64,000 nucleotides of DNA from Andalucia godoyi (Eukaryota > Discoba > Jakobea > Jakobida > Andaluciidae). Shown here in pieces: positions 10,079-19,406 of this stretch; the first letter of the stretch is position 1, and each line of letters starts with the position of its first letter. Below the pieces are notes generated by a model. The model had not been told where the DNA came from. It did not search any database and saw nothing but the letters and a program-made list of their open reading frames with translations. The stretch spans positions 1 to 64,000 of the forward strand of contig VRVR01000006.1 in the NCBI GenBank assembly GCA_009859145.1, read 5' to 3'. A program made the translations under genes and the position numbers.

Positions 10079-10939
10079 CTAAGAGCAGCTGATATTTGCA
10101 TCAAGGATTCCTGCTATTTTTCGAACCGCTGCCACCGCCTTCGAATCCAGAAACGCCGGCACAAAATCGCGACATCCGTCGTCCTGGGTGTTACCCAGAA
10201 GAGGATCGATTGGAATACAGCCAAGGAATGGGCTGCTGATCTCTGCAGCCAGCTTCTCACCGCCGCCAGTGAGAAAGACATTGTCGACTTCTCCGCAGCA
10301 GGGGCATACGAATCCTGACATGTTCTCCACCACTCCGAGAACCTTGATCCCCATCTTGTGGCAGAAGGATGCCTCTTTCCGGACATCCGTGATGGAAACC
10401 TGCTGAGGGGTTGTCACCAGTATCGCTCCCCTCGGATTGGACGCTTTTAAGTACTCGATAGTAGAGAGATGCTCATCCGACGTGCCAGGTGGAGTGTCAA
10501 TGAGCAAATAATCCAAATTTTCCCAGAAGACCTCCTGCATGAATTGTTTGATCATCACTGTCTTCTTTGGACCCCTCCACACAACTGCGTCATTTTCGGA
10601 AGGTAAAAGAAACGCAATCGACATTATAGCCAGTTGCTTAGGGTGCCAAGCAAACCGAGGAGTGGAGTCCGGGTCCGACGCATGCAGCGCTGGCGGCTCC
10701 GGAAACACAGGCACCCAGCCAGCAGAACACTGCATAACAGACGCTTTCTGGACTCCAAATATCTTCGGAATCGACGGCCCACAAATATCCACGTCCAGAA
10801 TCCCGACGCGCTTTCCTAGAGTCAGCAACGCAAGAGCAAGCTGCGAGGTGACGGTTGATTTCCCAACACCGCCCTTGCCAGAGAGAACCAGAACAATGTT
10901 CTTCACTCCAGCCAGGCAGTCGGTGGTGTGTTCAGACAT
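10079..10939 (-). CDS. NUBP2: Cfd1/NUBP2-type cytosolic Fe-S scaffold P-loop NTPase
   Basis: The 286-residue Mrp/MinD-type ATPase has a deviant Walker A (SGKGGVGKST, about residues 20-29), the switch motif DVDICGPSIP, the Walker B-like DTPPGTSDEH, and a bridging cysteine pair (VCPCCGEVD) for a shared 4Fe-4S cluster. It lacks the N-terminal four-cysteine ferredoxin-like domain of Nbp35/NUBP1, so it is the Cfd1/NUBP2 partner of the CIA scaffold in the cytosol. No mitochondrial presequence is present, which argues against Ind1. Length is typical. The ATG at 10937-10939 starts directly before the conserved N-terminus. RecA lies divergently upstream. Confidence 0.93.
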   Translation of the reverse strand: MSEHTTDCLAGVKNIVLVLSGKGGVGKSTVTSQLALALLTLGKRVGILDVDICGPSIPKIFGVQKASVMQCSAGWVPVFPEPPALHASDPDSTPRFAWHPKQLAIMSIAFLLPSENDAVVWRGPKKTVMIKQFMQEVFWENLDYLLIDTPPGTSDEHLSTIEYLKASNPRGAILVTTPQQVSITDVRKEASFCHKMGIKVLGVVENMSGFVCPCCGEVDNVFLTGGGEKLAAEISSPFLGCIPIDPLLGNTQDDGCRDFVPAFLDSKAVAAVRKIAGILDANISCS

Positions 10940-11361
10940 GTTTTTCTTTGTTTTTTTTTCCTATTCCTCTCCCCGCTCTTCAAAGGGCTCTACACAAGAA
11001 GATGCGGAACTCACTGCACTCGCTGGGAAATGTAGATCCTTTTGTCGGAGGGGGGTGGATACTTGAGCCCTCTTGGAAGCGTCGGTAGCAAAATTGTTGC
11101 TGTTATTATTAAAAAAATGGCCCCAGTCGGAAAGGGTCGACGGTCCCAAACGCGGAAAAAGAAAATCACTACCAAAACGGGAATGACGAAAGGTGAGTCC
11201 GCTGAAAGCTTTCAGAGTTGCTTTTTCTTTCGCCAGGCCCTGGAAGATTTGGATTTATTAACTATTTATATGTATTATTATTGTTATTATTATTTATTAA
11301 TTAATTTATTTCGCTGTTATTGTGATTTCCTTTTTTTTGAGAGCTTCTTTTCTAATCCAAA
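10940..11361. promoter_or_regulatory. divergent promoter region, Cfd1 / RecA
   Basis: A 422-bp spacer between divergent genes. The half before RecA (about 11260-11340) is very AT-rich with TTATTA repeats. It also contains a short ORF starting at the ATG at 11117 whose first codons encode a basic Arg/Lys-rich peptide followed by a GGTGAGT donor-like site; that ORF is described under findings. Confidence 0.4.
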
Positions 11362-12630
11362 ATGTTCCGCAATCTTCTTGTTTCGTCCAGCATTCGACGA
11401 TCTTTGCTGTTTCAGCATCATCAGCAACAAAGACAACAATTACGGCAATTACGACGACAACAACAACGGGCATTTCATTGCTCTCCGGTGCTGCTCGCAA
11501 AACGTAAAACGGCGGATGCATCGATCTCCGCGTCTCCTGCACAAAGCATCGCAGAAGATTCCGTGGTTTCCAACAAAAGATCTGCAATGAGTCAAGCGTT
11601 GAAATCGCTGGAGAGCTCCTTTGGGAAAGGCGCCATTATGCGCATGGGAGATTCCGAGTCGTCCAAACGACTGCTTGGTAAGCATCCGTGCGTATCCACT
11701 GGATCGCTGGGGCTTGACACTGTCCTGGGAATTGGAGGCCTTGCTCGAGGGAGGATTGTTGAAATATACGGTCCTGAAATGAGCGGCAAGACGACTCTTG
11801 CTCTTCAGGTGGTTGCCGAAGCTCAAAAGGCCGGCGGCACGTGCGTGTTCATCGATGCGGAGCATGCGCTGGACTCCGCGTATGCACGGTCCATCGGCGT
11901 AAATGTAGATGATTTGTACTTGTCCCAGCCCGATTCTGGAGAACAGGCGCTGGAAATCGTCGACACGCTGGCACGATCGGGTGCACCAGATGTGATTGTT
12001 GTAGACTCTGTTGCAGCACTGGTTCCTCGAGCAGAGATTGAAGGGGACATCGGGGACATGCAAATTGGCCTGCAGGCGCGTTTGATGTCGCATGCGCTGC
12101 GCAAGCTTGCGGGTACGATCGCAAGGACGCAGACTGTCCTTATTTTTATCAACCAGTTGCGAATGAAAGTGGGAATCATGTTTGGGAATCCAGAGACAAC
12201 ACCAGGTGGCACAGCCTTGAAATACTATGCATCGCAGCGGTTGGAAATTCGACGTGAATCGCAAATGAAGAAAGGCGATGTGATAGTGGGAAATATTGTG
12301 AAGGTCAAAGTATCGAAGAATAAGCTGGCGCCTCCGTTTCGGACTGCCTCTTTTGAACTAGAATTCGGGAAGGGTATCAACAAGTACGCCGAGGCGATCG
12401 ATCTGGGCGTCGCCAACGGGCTTGTAGAGCGGCAAGGCGCTTGGTTTCAATATGGAGAACACAAATTAGGGCAAGGAAAAGAAAAGGCAAAATCCTATCT
12501 TGTGGAGCATCCTGCAGTTTATGACGAACTATATTCGAGATTGCGGACAGCGATGCTGGAGGCCGAGACAACGGCGGTGGCGACGGACACGGAAATATCA
12601 GACTTGGAGGATGCAAAGGACGTTGCATGA
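11362..12630 (+). CDS. recA: RecA, bacterial type, probably mitochondrial
   Basis: This 422-residue bacterial-type RecA has an N-terminal extension of about 70 residues rich in Arg, Gln and Ser and poor in acidic residues, typical of a mitochondrial presequence. The core begins near residue 75 ([20 protein letters not shown]). It carries Walker [10 protein letters not shown] (about 137-145; most bacteria have Ser where this has Met), Walker [11 protein letters not shown], and loop motifs [12 protein letters not shown] and FINQLR. It is a homologous recombination and strand-exchange ATPase, here presumably maintaining mitochondrial DNA (inference from the presequence). Codon use matches the neighbours, so it is a nuclear gene and not contamination. 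It converges with the cyclase-like gene, leaving only 81 bp between the stop codons. Confidence 0.93.
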   Translation: MFRNLLVSSSIRRSLLFQHHQQQRQQLRQLRRQQQRAFHCSPVLLAKRKTADASISASPAQSIAEDSVVSNKRSAMSQALKSLESSFGKGAIMRMGDSESSKRLLGKHPCVSTGSLGLDTVLGIGGLARGRIVEIYGPEMSGKTTLALQVVAEAQKAGGTCVFIDAEHALDSAYARSIGVNVDDLYLSQPDSGEQALEIVDTLARSGAPDVIVVDSVAALVPRAEIEGDIGDMQIGLQARLMSHALRKLAGTIARTQTVLIFINQLRMKVGIMFGNPETTPGGTALKYYASQRLEIRRESQMKKGDVIVGNIVKVKVSKNKLAPPFRTASFELEFGKGINKYAEAIDLGVANGLVERQGAWFQYGEHKLGQGKEKAKSYLVEHPAVYDELYSRLRTAMLEAETTAVATDTEISDLEDAKDVA

Positions 12631-12711
12631 GGTCGCACGCGTAGTATTATTGTTACGGCTCTGTTGCCATGGAGAGAGCAGCAACAAACAAAAAACAAAA
12701 CAAAAAAACCT

Positions 12712-15700
12712 TTAACAGCGCTGTTTTCTCGGTTCGATGAGCCACCAGTCCTCCAGAGTCCTGCCCCCAGTGGCCTTGTTTGACGATAAGTCTCTTTCCA
12801 GCAGGATGTCCGTAAAGTGAATCGGTGCGCTATCAAACTCTTCTTGCACGGAGTTTCGGATTTGTGCAGTGACTGCGATCGCATTGGGAGGGACTTTTGA
12901 AAGCAAATTCTCTGATTGCGTAACGGATCGACCAAACACATCCATGCCGAATTTCTTCGTTCCTCGAACAAACACTGACAGGGAACTTTGAAGTACGGTG
13001 CACGAAATATGCATTGGGACCTCTTGCAAATGGCAAAAGTTCAGGCAGTCGTCCATCAGTCGACATGCAAGCAAGGCAAGAGAAATTCCATGAGCTGACT
13101 GCTCTGTTGGCAAATTCGGGATGGCAAAGGCTGGAACATGCTCCGTTGCCAAGCCGACCACACAGTACCGCCCATAAAACCGCTTTGCAATAATGAAACC
13201 GCACGCATCGCATTTTGAGGCCAAAAAGTCATCGAAGGACGCAAGGGCCTTACACGTCCAGGAAGGTCCGAAGCGTCCAATGAAGTCATCCACTCCGTCG
13301 ATACTGATCCAAGCAACAATGCTGTCGACGGTGCGAAATCCGACTGATGAAATCCGAAAATCATCCAGTGGGATAACTGCCTTCGGCAGATTCGTCTGTC
13401 CACGGACAGCTGACTTGCATTGCATAACCTCGCTCCCCATGACGGAAGCTTCCGGAGCGACGTCGCTTCGAAGCTGCAAAAAGAACTTTGAAATACATTC
13501 ATCGAGAATCGTGCGTGCACGAAAATCCCAAGATCGTCTCTCCATTCGGGATAGATTCTCAAGGCGGGTGAGATTCATGATGCGAGGGAAATTGAGGGTC
13601 ATGAAATCGCAGAATCGCAGACCAAAAACGCACATGAGAAACACGGAGCCGATGATGAATAGCAACGCAGGAAACCCAAAGAAAAGCGCGCCATTCACAA
13701 TGACAAATGCCAGCTGCAGCACAAAAAACCCTTCCAGCAAATAAGGACCTCTTCTAATGGGAAGAGAACAAATAGGTAGAATGACCATGTAACTGGAAGA
13801 AAACAAAAAATTGAAGAAAGATGACCGAAACAGCAAAGATGTCGAGACAGGAATCAAAGAACATGCTAACCAGACTCCAATCCAAAAATTTTGTCGAACG
13901 ACAGGAATCGGCAAGAATACAGACAAGACGGAACCCGCAGCGACACACTGCAAAGTCATGGCGATCACCAAACCTTTCTCCTCAATATGCAGGATAGGAG
14001 TCCAGCACATCAAGAATGCCAAGAACACGAGAAGAGCCAGAACAGGAAGGAATACGTACACCGGAAAATCATGAACTGAAAACGACACCACCGCAGAGTT
14101 GTTCATCGACGCCGAAGGAACATTTCCGTTGATGGGGTGCTTCAAGAAGTCAATGAACTTCAGATTGTGGGACCGCGTGGGGACGTTACTTCCGACATCT
14201 GAAGGGACCCGATGCAATCCAGACTCTTCATCCAGCAATCGCGAAACAGCATCTGAAGCCAAACGAGTTGACGACTTGCCGTGCGGGAGACTGGAGAGCA
14301 CCGATGTCGCATTCGATGCGGAGGAGCGGTGGCTGCAGAAGCCGTCGCTGATGTCACGCTCCTCGGCACGCGACCTCGGAGATTTCTTCGACTGGTGTAT
14401 CAACAGATGTCCTTGCGTTGCCGATCCCGACTGCAACCCGTTTCCGAGCGACGACCATGAAATATCCGCTTCCGATAGCTCCGAAGAAGATGTTCTTGAA
14501 CAAGCAGCGTGGCTGGACGCATTTCCGACACTGCGACTACGATTTGACGATGCCATCGACTCTGTTTCTCCCTCGTCCGAAAGCCCCACGCCAATCACAG
14601 CCGTCCGCTCGATGTTGACGAGATCATACGAAAACTGGGGAGACGCTTGGCGGAAGGGGCTTGGGTCCGCCCGGTCGAATTTGAGCTTCCGCAATGCCGG
14701 AAACGGTCGTCGAGCGCTTTGGTCCAGTCCATCGCCTTTGCGGGCACTGGATTCGGCAACGGGTTGCTTTTCAGCACTTCTGGAGTGCTTCAAATGGGAC
14801 GACTCGAGAACGCCGCCCGAGGACGCGGAGCGAAACAGATTCAACGGAGAATGCCGTGGGATGGGGCTCTCGAACACATCGCGAACGATCTCGGACATGG
14901 AAATGCCGTCACTTACGGGGGGGAAAGGACGTGGCGAAGATCGAAAAATCACGACGCTCGATCCGACATCATTCGGGACATTCAGTGCCTGTTCCTGTCG
15001 GTAGAGTGCACCGTGCTCCGGGATGTCGGATCCGGGAACGAAAAACGGAGTTGGAAATGAGAGTGTCACGGCAGGAGTGGAGACATCCTTCGCCGCAAGC
15101 AGGCAGCGATATCGTGAATCTCTCGTGTCAGAAAACTCAAAAAGATGCTTGCACGACTCATACACTGCAGAGTTAACTCCCACGGCGTTCTTCTCTACGC
15201 CACGAGACAGAATCATCGCCTCCTTCACCGATGACCCGAAAATCTCGTAAGACAGTGTTTTTCGTCCGTTGACAATTCCTGAAGTGATGGGCCCACACGC
15301 AAGTCCTACTCGAGTGGTCATCTGCTGACTGAAACGAGCATTGATCTGGCGCACCACCTCACTTACTTTCAATGCTAGCGCTGCACACTGTGGAGGGCGC
15401 TCATCCGAGAAAGCATTGTGATGATGCCCCTTGCAACCATCGTCAGTGGAGAAACATCCAGGTTTCGTATCGTGCGACGAAAGAATATGCGAATCTGATG
15501 ATTCGCCCAAAGAACACGAAGGATCGTCAAGACACGCAAACAAGTACGTATTTTGAGAACTTGCGCTGGGCTTCCACCGTTCCAAATTAATTCTGGAACC
15601 TAGAGAGTCCAGAGCAACGATGAACTGCGAAAGGGCAGTTGCGAGTGGCGCCTCGAAACCGGAAGCATCGTGAGTCGCAATGTCTACGTCTATTCCAATG

Positions 15701-16728
15701 TCTAAACACACCGCCAAGATTATCCCCCATCCCTCTGACACGGAGACGGCATCCGCAATCGACTGGGGCATCATTCGAGGTCCCTTTGTAGGTTGCGGAG
15801 ACGTTTCGTCTTGCACACTTTTCGCCGCAAATCCACCGTCAACTGCAGCGTCGTTGATGGCAGCAATTGGCTCTTCGGCCCAAATCGAAGAGGTATCCTC
15901 AAAAGCGGAATTTGGATCGCATTCATCGACGAATGACGCATGATCCCTTTCTAACCACATTTTGAAAATGGTGCTGGCCGTTTCTCGAGGAAACAGATTT
16001 CCGAGCGTGGTGCGGCAAATCTCTTTCAACTGCGACGTGCGAGAATAGGACACGTCGCATGCGGCCATGGAGGAGAAGATGCACGAAAGAGGAACTTGCA
16101 AGCCCACAATGACGAAACATGAGCAAATGACGGCTATCGTACCCAAGGTGCTGACAAACGTGAATGTTGCATATTCGTCACACGTCTGGAACAAAAAGAT
16201 GTACATCCATCCAAACAATATACCAAACAAGGATAGTATATGTGGCAGTACATGAAGGAGCGTGGAACGAAGCTTCAGCAAAAGCGTGGACGAACCGAGA
16301 AGAAAGCAGAACGGAAAGGCGTACACTTTCGATCCCTTGATGGACAACACAGAGAGCATGGCTTCTGCAAACAACATCAGCCCCAACGTTGCTGCAACGA
16401 GCCGCTCGACAACAAGCGGTCGATCACGGTTCCAAACCAACGGAGCATTCAGAAGCACGTTTAACAACAGCAACAATGGCGAGCACATAATGCTTCGAAG
16501 AACCAGCGACGGCCAGTTTAATCCCAATCTGTGATCCAGTCCGGCGAAACACGCAAACAGACATGAAAGCACTGCCACGCAAAATCGCAAATTGCGGATG
16601 TTCTTGCCGTACAGGAACTCAATCTGGGCTTGTTGGACTTCCTCTGAATACCACCTGTGTTTCCGGGAAAAGAGATTGGACAATGTTGATCGCATGTTCA
16701 CGCTGATTGTGCTCATGCTTCTGCTCAT
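12712..16728 (-). CDS. degenerate transmembrane adenylate-cyclase-like protein (6TM-catalytic x2)
   Basis: The 1338-residue protein repeats the topology of mammalian-type adenylyl cyclases: a hydrophobic six-span block (about 43-235), a cytosolic class III cyclase-like region (about 320-590), a Ser-rich linker, a second six-span block (about 880-1050) and a second cyclase-like region (about 1130-1338). Cyclase homology is clearest at GLACGPITSGIVNGRK followed by YEIFGSSVKEA in the first copy and FGMDVFGRSVTQSENL in the second. I do not see the canonical metal-binding aspartate motif (DIxGFT/S) in either copy (AVCLDIGIDVD and AWISIDGVDDF stand at those places), so catalysis is doubtful. The ATG at 16726-16728 is the first in frame; the open frame beyond it starts only with GTG. 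Confidence 0.75.
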   Translation of the reverse strand: MSRSMSTISVNMRSTLSNLFSRKHRWYSEEVQQAQIEFLYGKNIRNLRFCVAVLSCLFACFAGLDHRLGLNWPSLVLRSIMCSPLLLLLNVLLNAPLVWNRDRPLVVERLVAATLGLMLFAEAMLSVLSIKGSKVYAFPFCFLLGSSTLLLKLRSTLLHVLPHILSLFGILFGWMYIFLFQTCDEYATFTFVSTLGTIAVICSCFVIVGLQVPLSCIFSSMAACDVSYSRTSQLKEICRTTLGNLFPRETASTIFKMWLERDHASFVDECDPNSAFEDTSSIWAEEPIAAINDAAVDGGFAAKSVQDETSPQPTKGPRMMPQSIADAVSVSEGWGIILAVCLDIGIDVDIATHDASGFEAPLATALSQFIVALDSLGSRINLERWKPSASSQNTYLFACLDDPSCSLGESSDSHILSSHDTKPGCFSTDDGCKGHHHNAFSDERPPQCAALALKVSEVVRQINARFSQQMTTRVGLACGPITSGIVNGRKTLSYEIFGSSVKEAMILSRGVEKNAVGVNSAVYESCKHLFEFSDTRDSRYRCLLAAKDVSTPAVTLSFPTPFFVPGSDIPEHGALYRQEQALNVPNDVGSSVVIFRSSPRPFPPVSDGISMSEIVRDVFESPIPRHSPLNLFRSASSGGVLESSHLKHSRSAEKQPVAESSARKGDGLDQSARRPFPALRKLKFDRADPSPFRQASPQFSYDLVNIERTAVIGVGLSDEGETESMASSNRSRSVGNASSHAACSRTSSSELSEADISWSSLGNGLQSGSATQGHLLIHQSKKSPRSRAEERDISDGFCSHRSSASNATSVLSSLPHGKSSTRLASDAVSRLLDEESGLHRVPSDVGSNVPTRSHNLKFIDFLKHPINGNVPSASMNNSAVVSFSVHDFPVYVFLPVLALLVFLAFLMCWTPILHIEEKGLVIAMTLQCVAAGSVLSVFLPIPVVRQNFWIGVWLACSLIPVSTSLLFRSSFFNFLFSSSYMVILPICSLPIRRGPYLLEGFFVLQLAFVIVNGALFFGFPALLFIIGSVFLMCVFGLRFCDFMTLNFPRIMNLTRLENLSRMERRSWDFRARTILDECISKFFLQLRSDVAPEASVMGSEVMQCKSAVRGQTNLPKAVIPLDDFRISSVGFRTVDSIVAWISIDGVDDFIGRFGPSWTCKALASFDDFLASKCDACGFIIAKRFYGRYCVVGLATEHVPAFAIPNLPTEQSAHGISLALLACRLMDDCLNFCHLQEVPMHISCTVLQSSLSVFVRGTKKFGMDVFGRSVTQSENLLSKVPPNAIAVTAQIRNSVQEEFDSAPIHFTDILLERDLSSNKATGGRTLEDWWLIEPRKQRC

Positions 16729-16953
16729 GTGTAAAGAATCCTCGCAGAACTGGGGAGGGGGGGAGGAAACGAGTTCTATAACAGCTGTGCACTGTGAGGA
16801 TCCGCTGTCTTCGAGATGTTGCACGTTCCTTCTATTAGCGCTGCCGGCTGATCTGCTGTTATTTCAGTATTATTATATGCTACTCTTCTTCTTCCTCTTC
16901 TTCTTTTACAAGAAAACTCGTTGTGAAAAGGCAAGCCGGGGGCGTTTGGATTT
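16729..16953. promoter_or_regulatory. upstream region of the cyclase-like gene
   Basis: Probable promoter or 5' UTR of the minus-strand cyclase-like gene. It contains a pyrimidine-rich tract (about 16870-16910). No other feature is seen. Confidence 0.3.
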
Positions 16954-17421
16954 TCAGGAAGCATGTCGCAAGACTGCTTCTGCTCGTGCATTCCGAGTTG
17001 AGCGATCATTTGATCGTTGCTGCAAGCATATCTGCTCATGCGCACCACAATCATGCGAGCACATTTTAATCCCGTCGCCCGTCATTCGCCACGCGCCCCC
17101 AATCAATTCTTTTATTAATCGACTCACCGCGCAATGGACCCAACGAGTGTCGCCCACGAGCGCCATGCCCCCTCCCGCAAAGATGCCCCAGCTCTGACCG
17201 AGTTTCATACGCCACACAACTGGCCGAAATGTTGGATCCCTGTGGATCCCGTTCACCTTTCTCTCCACGCCCAGAGCAGCAAGGAGTGCCTTTGCGCAGG
17301 ACCGGGGCTTACCAGTGGCGTCATGCGATTTGCGACACGAGGCTTCCAAAATGCAATCACCACCACTGTCTGCTGTAGTAGCATGATAAGGGGCTGCGGG
17401 CCCGTTCTCCAAAGTCGTCAT
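16954..17421 (-). CDS. hypothetical small protein
   Basis: A 155-residue ORF with an ATG at 17419-17421. The middle contains a moderately hydrophobic Gly/Ala stretch (GIFAGGGMALVGD) flanked by basic residues, and the C-terminus is Arg-rich with several Cys and His. I do not recognise a family. The frame is open on this strand while the opposite strand has only short frames, and codon use is like that of genuine genes. Nevertheless it could be a chance ORF in the long spacer between the cyclase-like gene and the BTB-like gene. Confidence 0.3.
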   Translation of the reverse strand: MTTLENGPAAPYHATTADSGGDCILEASCRKSHDATGKPRSCAKALLAALGVERKVNGIHRDPTFRPVVWRMKLGQSWGIFAGGGMALVGDTRWVHCAVSRLIKELIGGAWRMTGDGIKMCSHDCGAHEQICLQQRSNDRSTRNARAEAVLRHAS

Positions 17422-17426
17422 TGTTG

Positions 17427-17654
17427 ATGGGCACTGAACTCCGACGAGTCCGAAAACAATCCATCAAAAATGGAATCTCGAGTGTCGGAGCAAAAAACCA
17501 GTTCAACGCTGCCAAGAAATCTTTTCCCACGAAATTGAGCTCCGTCAAAAAGCAGAAAAAGATACAAAAGCCCACAGCCCGTTACGACTCTCTTCCTCCT
17601 CCTCTTATATCTCCTCTTCTGTTGTTCGCTGCTTTTTTACTTTTTCTGCTTTAG
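17427..17654 (+). CDS. hypothetical basic peptide or first exon
   Basis: A 75-residue ORF beginning with the ATG at 17427, very rich in Lys/Arg/Ser/Gln for about 55 residues. It then runs into a CT-rich tract that translates to a Leu/Phe tail. The basic part resembles a ribosome-biogenesis or ribosomal-type peptide, but no family is recognised. The hydrophobic tail is probably non-coding pyrimidine tract. It diverges from the minus-strand ORF ending at 17421. Weak call. Confidence 0.2.
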   Translation: MGTELRRVRKQSIKNGISSVGAKNQFNAAKKSFPTKLSSVKKQKKIQKPTARYDSLPPPLISPLLLFAAFLLFLL

Positions 17655-18078
17655 CGTCTCATCTTCTCATCTTCGCCTCCTTTCATTTTTTTACCCTGGC
17701 CTCCCGGAACCCTTGCTTTGCCTACTTCTTCTCAAACACACACTCGCACCTCGCACCCTCTCTTTCTCTGCGTGTCTGTGTCTGTGCCTGTGTGTGTGTG
17801 TGTCTGTCTTTCTTTTGCTGAAATCGACGTATTTATCTCTGCACTCTCCCTTGTGTCCCGCTGCACTAGCCCTTTCCATTCCCTGGTGGCTTCTCATTTT
17901 TTCAGTTATTTTATTTTTTGAAGTTTCGGTCTCCATCAGCTCAAGCTTGCCCCTCCCTCTCCCTCCTCTCTTCTTCTCTCTTTTGTGACTCCTGTGTTTC
18001 CAATCTGATAAGCAACGGTCTGCAATTCCAGCACAGGAGAATCCAAAATCCGAAGATCAGTACTGACAGCCAGAACAA
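17655..18078. promoter_or_regulatory. pyrimidine-rich 5' region of the BTB-like gene
   Basis: A strongly C/T-rich stretch with imperfect TGTG/TCTG repeats (17775-17815) and CTC/TTC runs. No gene is seen; it is probably promoter and 5' UTR of the downstream gene. Confidence 0.4.
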
Positions 18079-19095
18079 ATGCTTCTTCAGAAAGTTCGTG
18101 ATTTCGTGGTTCCTGCGTTGTACCGCGGTTGGCACGCCGACCTGAAGTTCCGTGTCGTGCAGCCCTTTCATCATCCCCCGCAAGTGCTGTCCGTGCACAA
18201 GGCGCTCTTCCCGCGCTATGTTCTTCAGCCGGTGAAGTCAGTGTCGATCCTTCCTCAACACTACAACTCCCATCCTTTCGCGGTGCGCTGCTCGGTGTAC
18301 TATGCATACCATGGAGTACATGAAATTGCAACGGACAGTGCCGGTCTTCCTGCTGCACTCGCTACTGCATTGTGTGACTCCATGGAATTTTCTTCGCTGC
18401 TGGGGACATTGCAGATGGCAAAGTCGTTTGCGTTCTCTCGTCTGGAGCACGCCTGCTTGAGTGCGGCGGCAGCTGTTGATCCCGCTGACGTCGATAAGAT
18501 GATGGTGATTGCGCGCGAAGCGTTTGGACATACCACTGCAAATGGGATGAAGGCTGGAACACAGGATGAAGAGTTTGCAGAGTGCAGGAGACAGGTTGCA
18601 GGGGTTTCAGACTGGGTCCGCATTGCGGTCGAAGGGGATCACGAGGTGTTGAAAGGCAACGCATCGTCGTTCCTAGGTCGGATTGTGGACAGGATCATTG
18701 TTGGCACCGCTGACAAGCTGGACGTAGCCGTGCTTCGACAGATTCCGTATACACTGGTGGCTGCGGTTTGCAAGGACCGGCCGGCAGATCATCTGGTTTC
18801 GATTCTGAGAACGATGCTGTCCATTTCTGCAGGCACATCACAGAATGAAGAGTACATCATCCGCCAGATACTCACGCCCATTCGAGACAATTTGATGACT
18901 CTGTCGCAGACAGAACAATGCAGACTGGAGGAAGTCCTCGGAAGTCGACTCTGGTTTGAAATTCTCGACAACCGCACATTTTCGGATGAATCGGATTCCT
19001 TTTTTACTGGGTTTCCGGGGCGGCAAACGTCCTCCCATGTGGTTGGTGACGAGGAACCGCCTTTGATGAATAGTCAAGGCGTCTCGGCGTGCTGA
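18079..19095 (+). CDS. divergent BTB/POZ-like protein
   Basis: The 338-residue protein starts at the ATG at 18079. Residues about 18-125 follow the BTB order: a strand DLKFRVV, the hallmark LSVHKALFPRY, a strand AVRCSVYYAYHG, and a helix pair LLGTLQMAKSFAFSRLEHACL. The remaining 200 residues are alpha-helical with no recognised repeat. BTB proteins dimerise and often recruit cullin-3 ligases; whether this one does is unknown. Elongin C, another BTB/Skp1-fold protein, is encoded at 50.0 kb but is unrelated by position. The BTB call rests on pattern recognition. Confidence 0.6.
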   Translation: MLLQKVRDFVVPALYRGWHADLKFRVVQPFHHPPQVLSVHKALFPRYVLQPVKSVSILPQHYNSHPFAVRCSVYYAYHGVHEIATDSAGLPAALATALCDSMEFSSLLGTLQMAKSFAFSRLEHACLSAAAAVDPADVDKMMVIAREAFGHTTANGMKAGTQDEEFAECRRQVAGVSDWVRIAVEGDHEVLKGNASSFLGRIVDRIIVGTADKLDVAVLRQIPYTLVAAVCKDRPADHLVSILRTMLSISAGTSQNEEYIIRQILTPIRDNLMTLSQTEQCRLEEVLGSRLWFEILDNRTFSDESDSFFTGFPGRQTSSHVVGDEEPPLMNSQGVSAC

Positions 19096-19406
19096 TGACA
19101 GCATTTCTCTTTCTTTTTTTTATTCACATCCGTTCGCTCTCTTAATCGTTATTATGCTGTTATCACGCAATTTTTCTCACATGTTTTTCCCGCGCACAAA
19201 CGTTGACAATGCGGTTTCTTGTTTTTGTACTATTGTGGTTTTGGTTTGTTTTGCGCGGGCTTCTGGTTGCGTGGTTGTCGTTTGCAATTGTTATTGTTGA
19301 CATGTGATGTACATTTGTTCTTTATTGACCATGCGTCAATGCTCATCGGTTTACCATGTTTCTTTCTTTTTTTTAAAATAATTAAAAATAATGAAGAAAA
19401 AGGGCA
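19096..19406. other. convergent 3' spacer
   Basis: T-rich DNA between the BTB-like gene and the CEP192-like gene, with no convincing ORF. A TTTTAAAATAATTAAAAATAA segment lies just before the CEP192-like stop. Confidence 0.5.

Noticed and set aside
11362-12630. Bacterial contamination as the source of recA and ftsZ
   Set aside because: Both sit between clearly eukaryotic genes, have presequence-like extensions and share codon use with neighbours.
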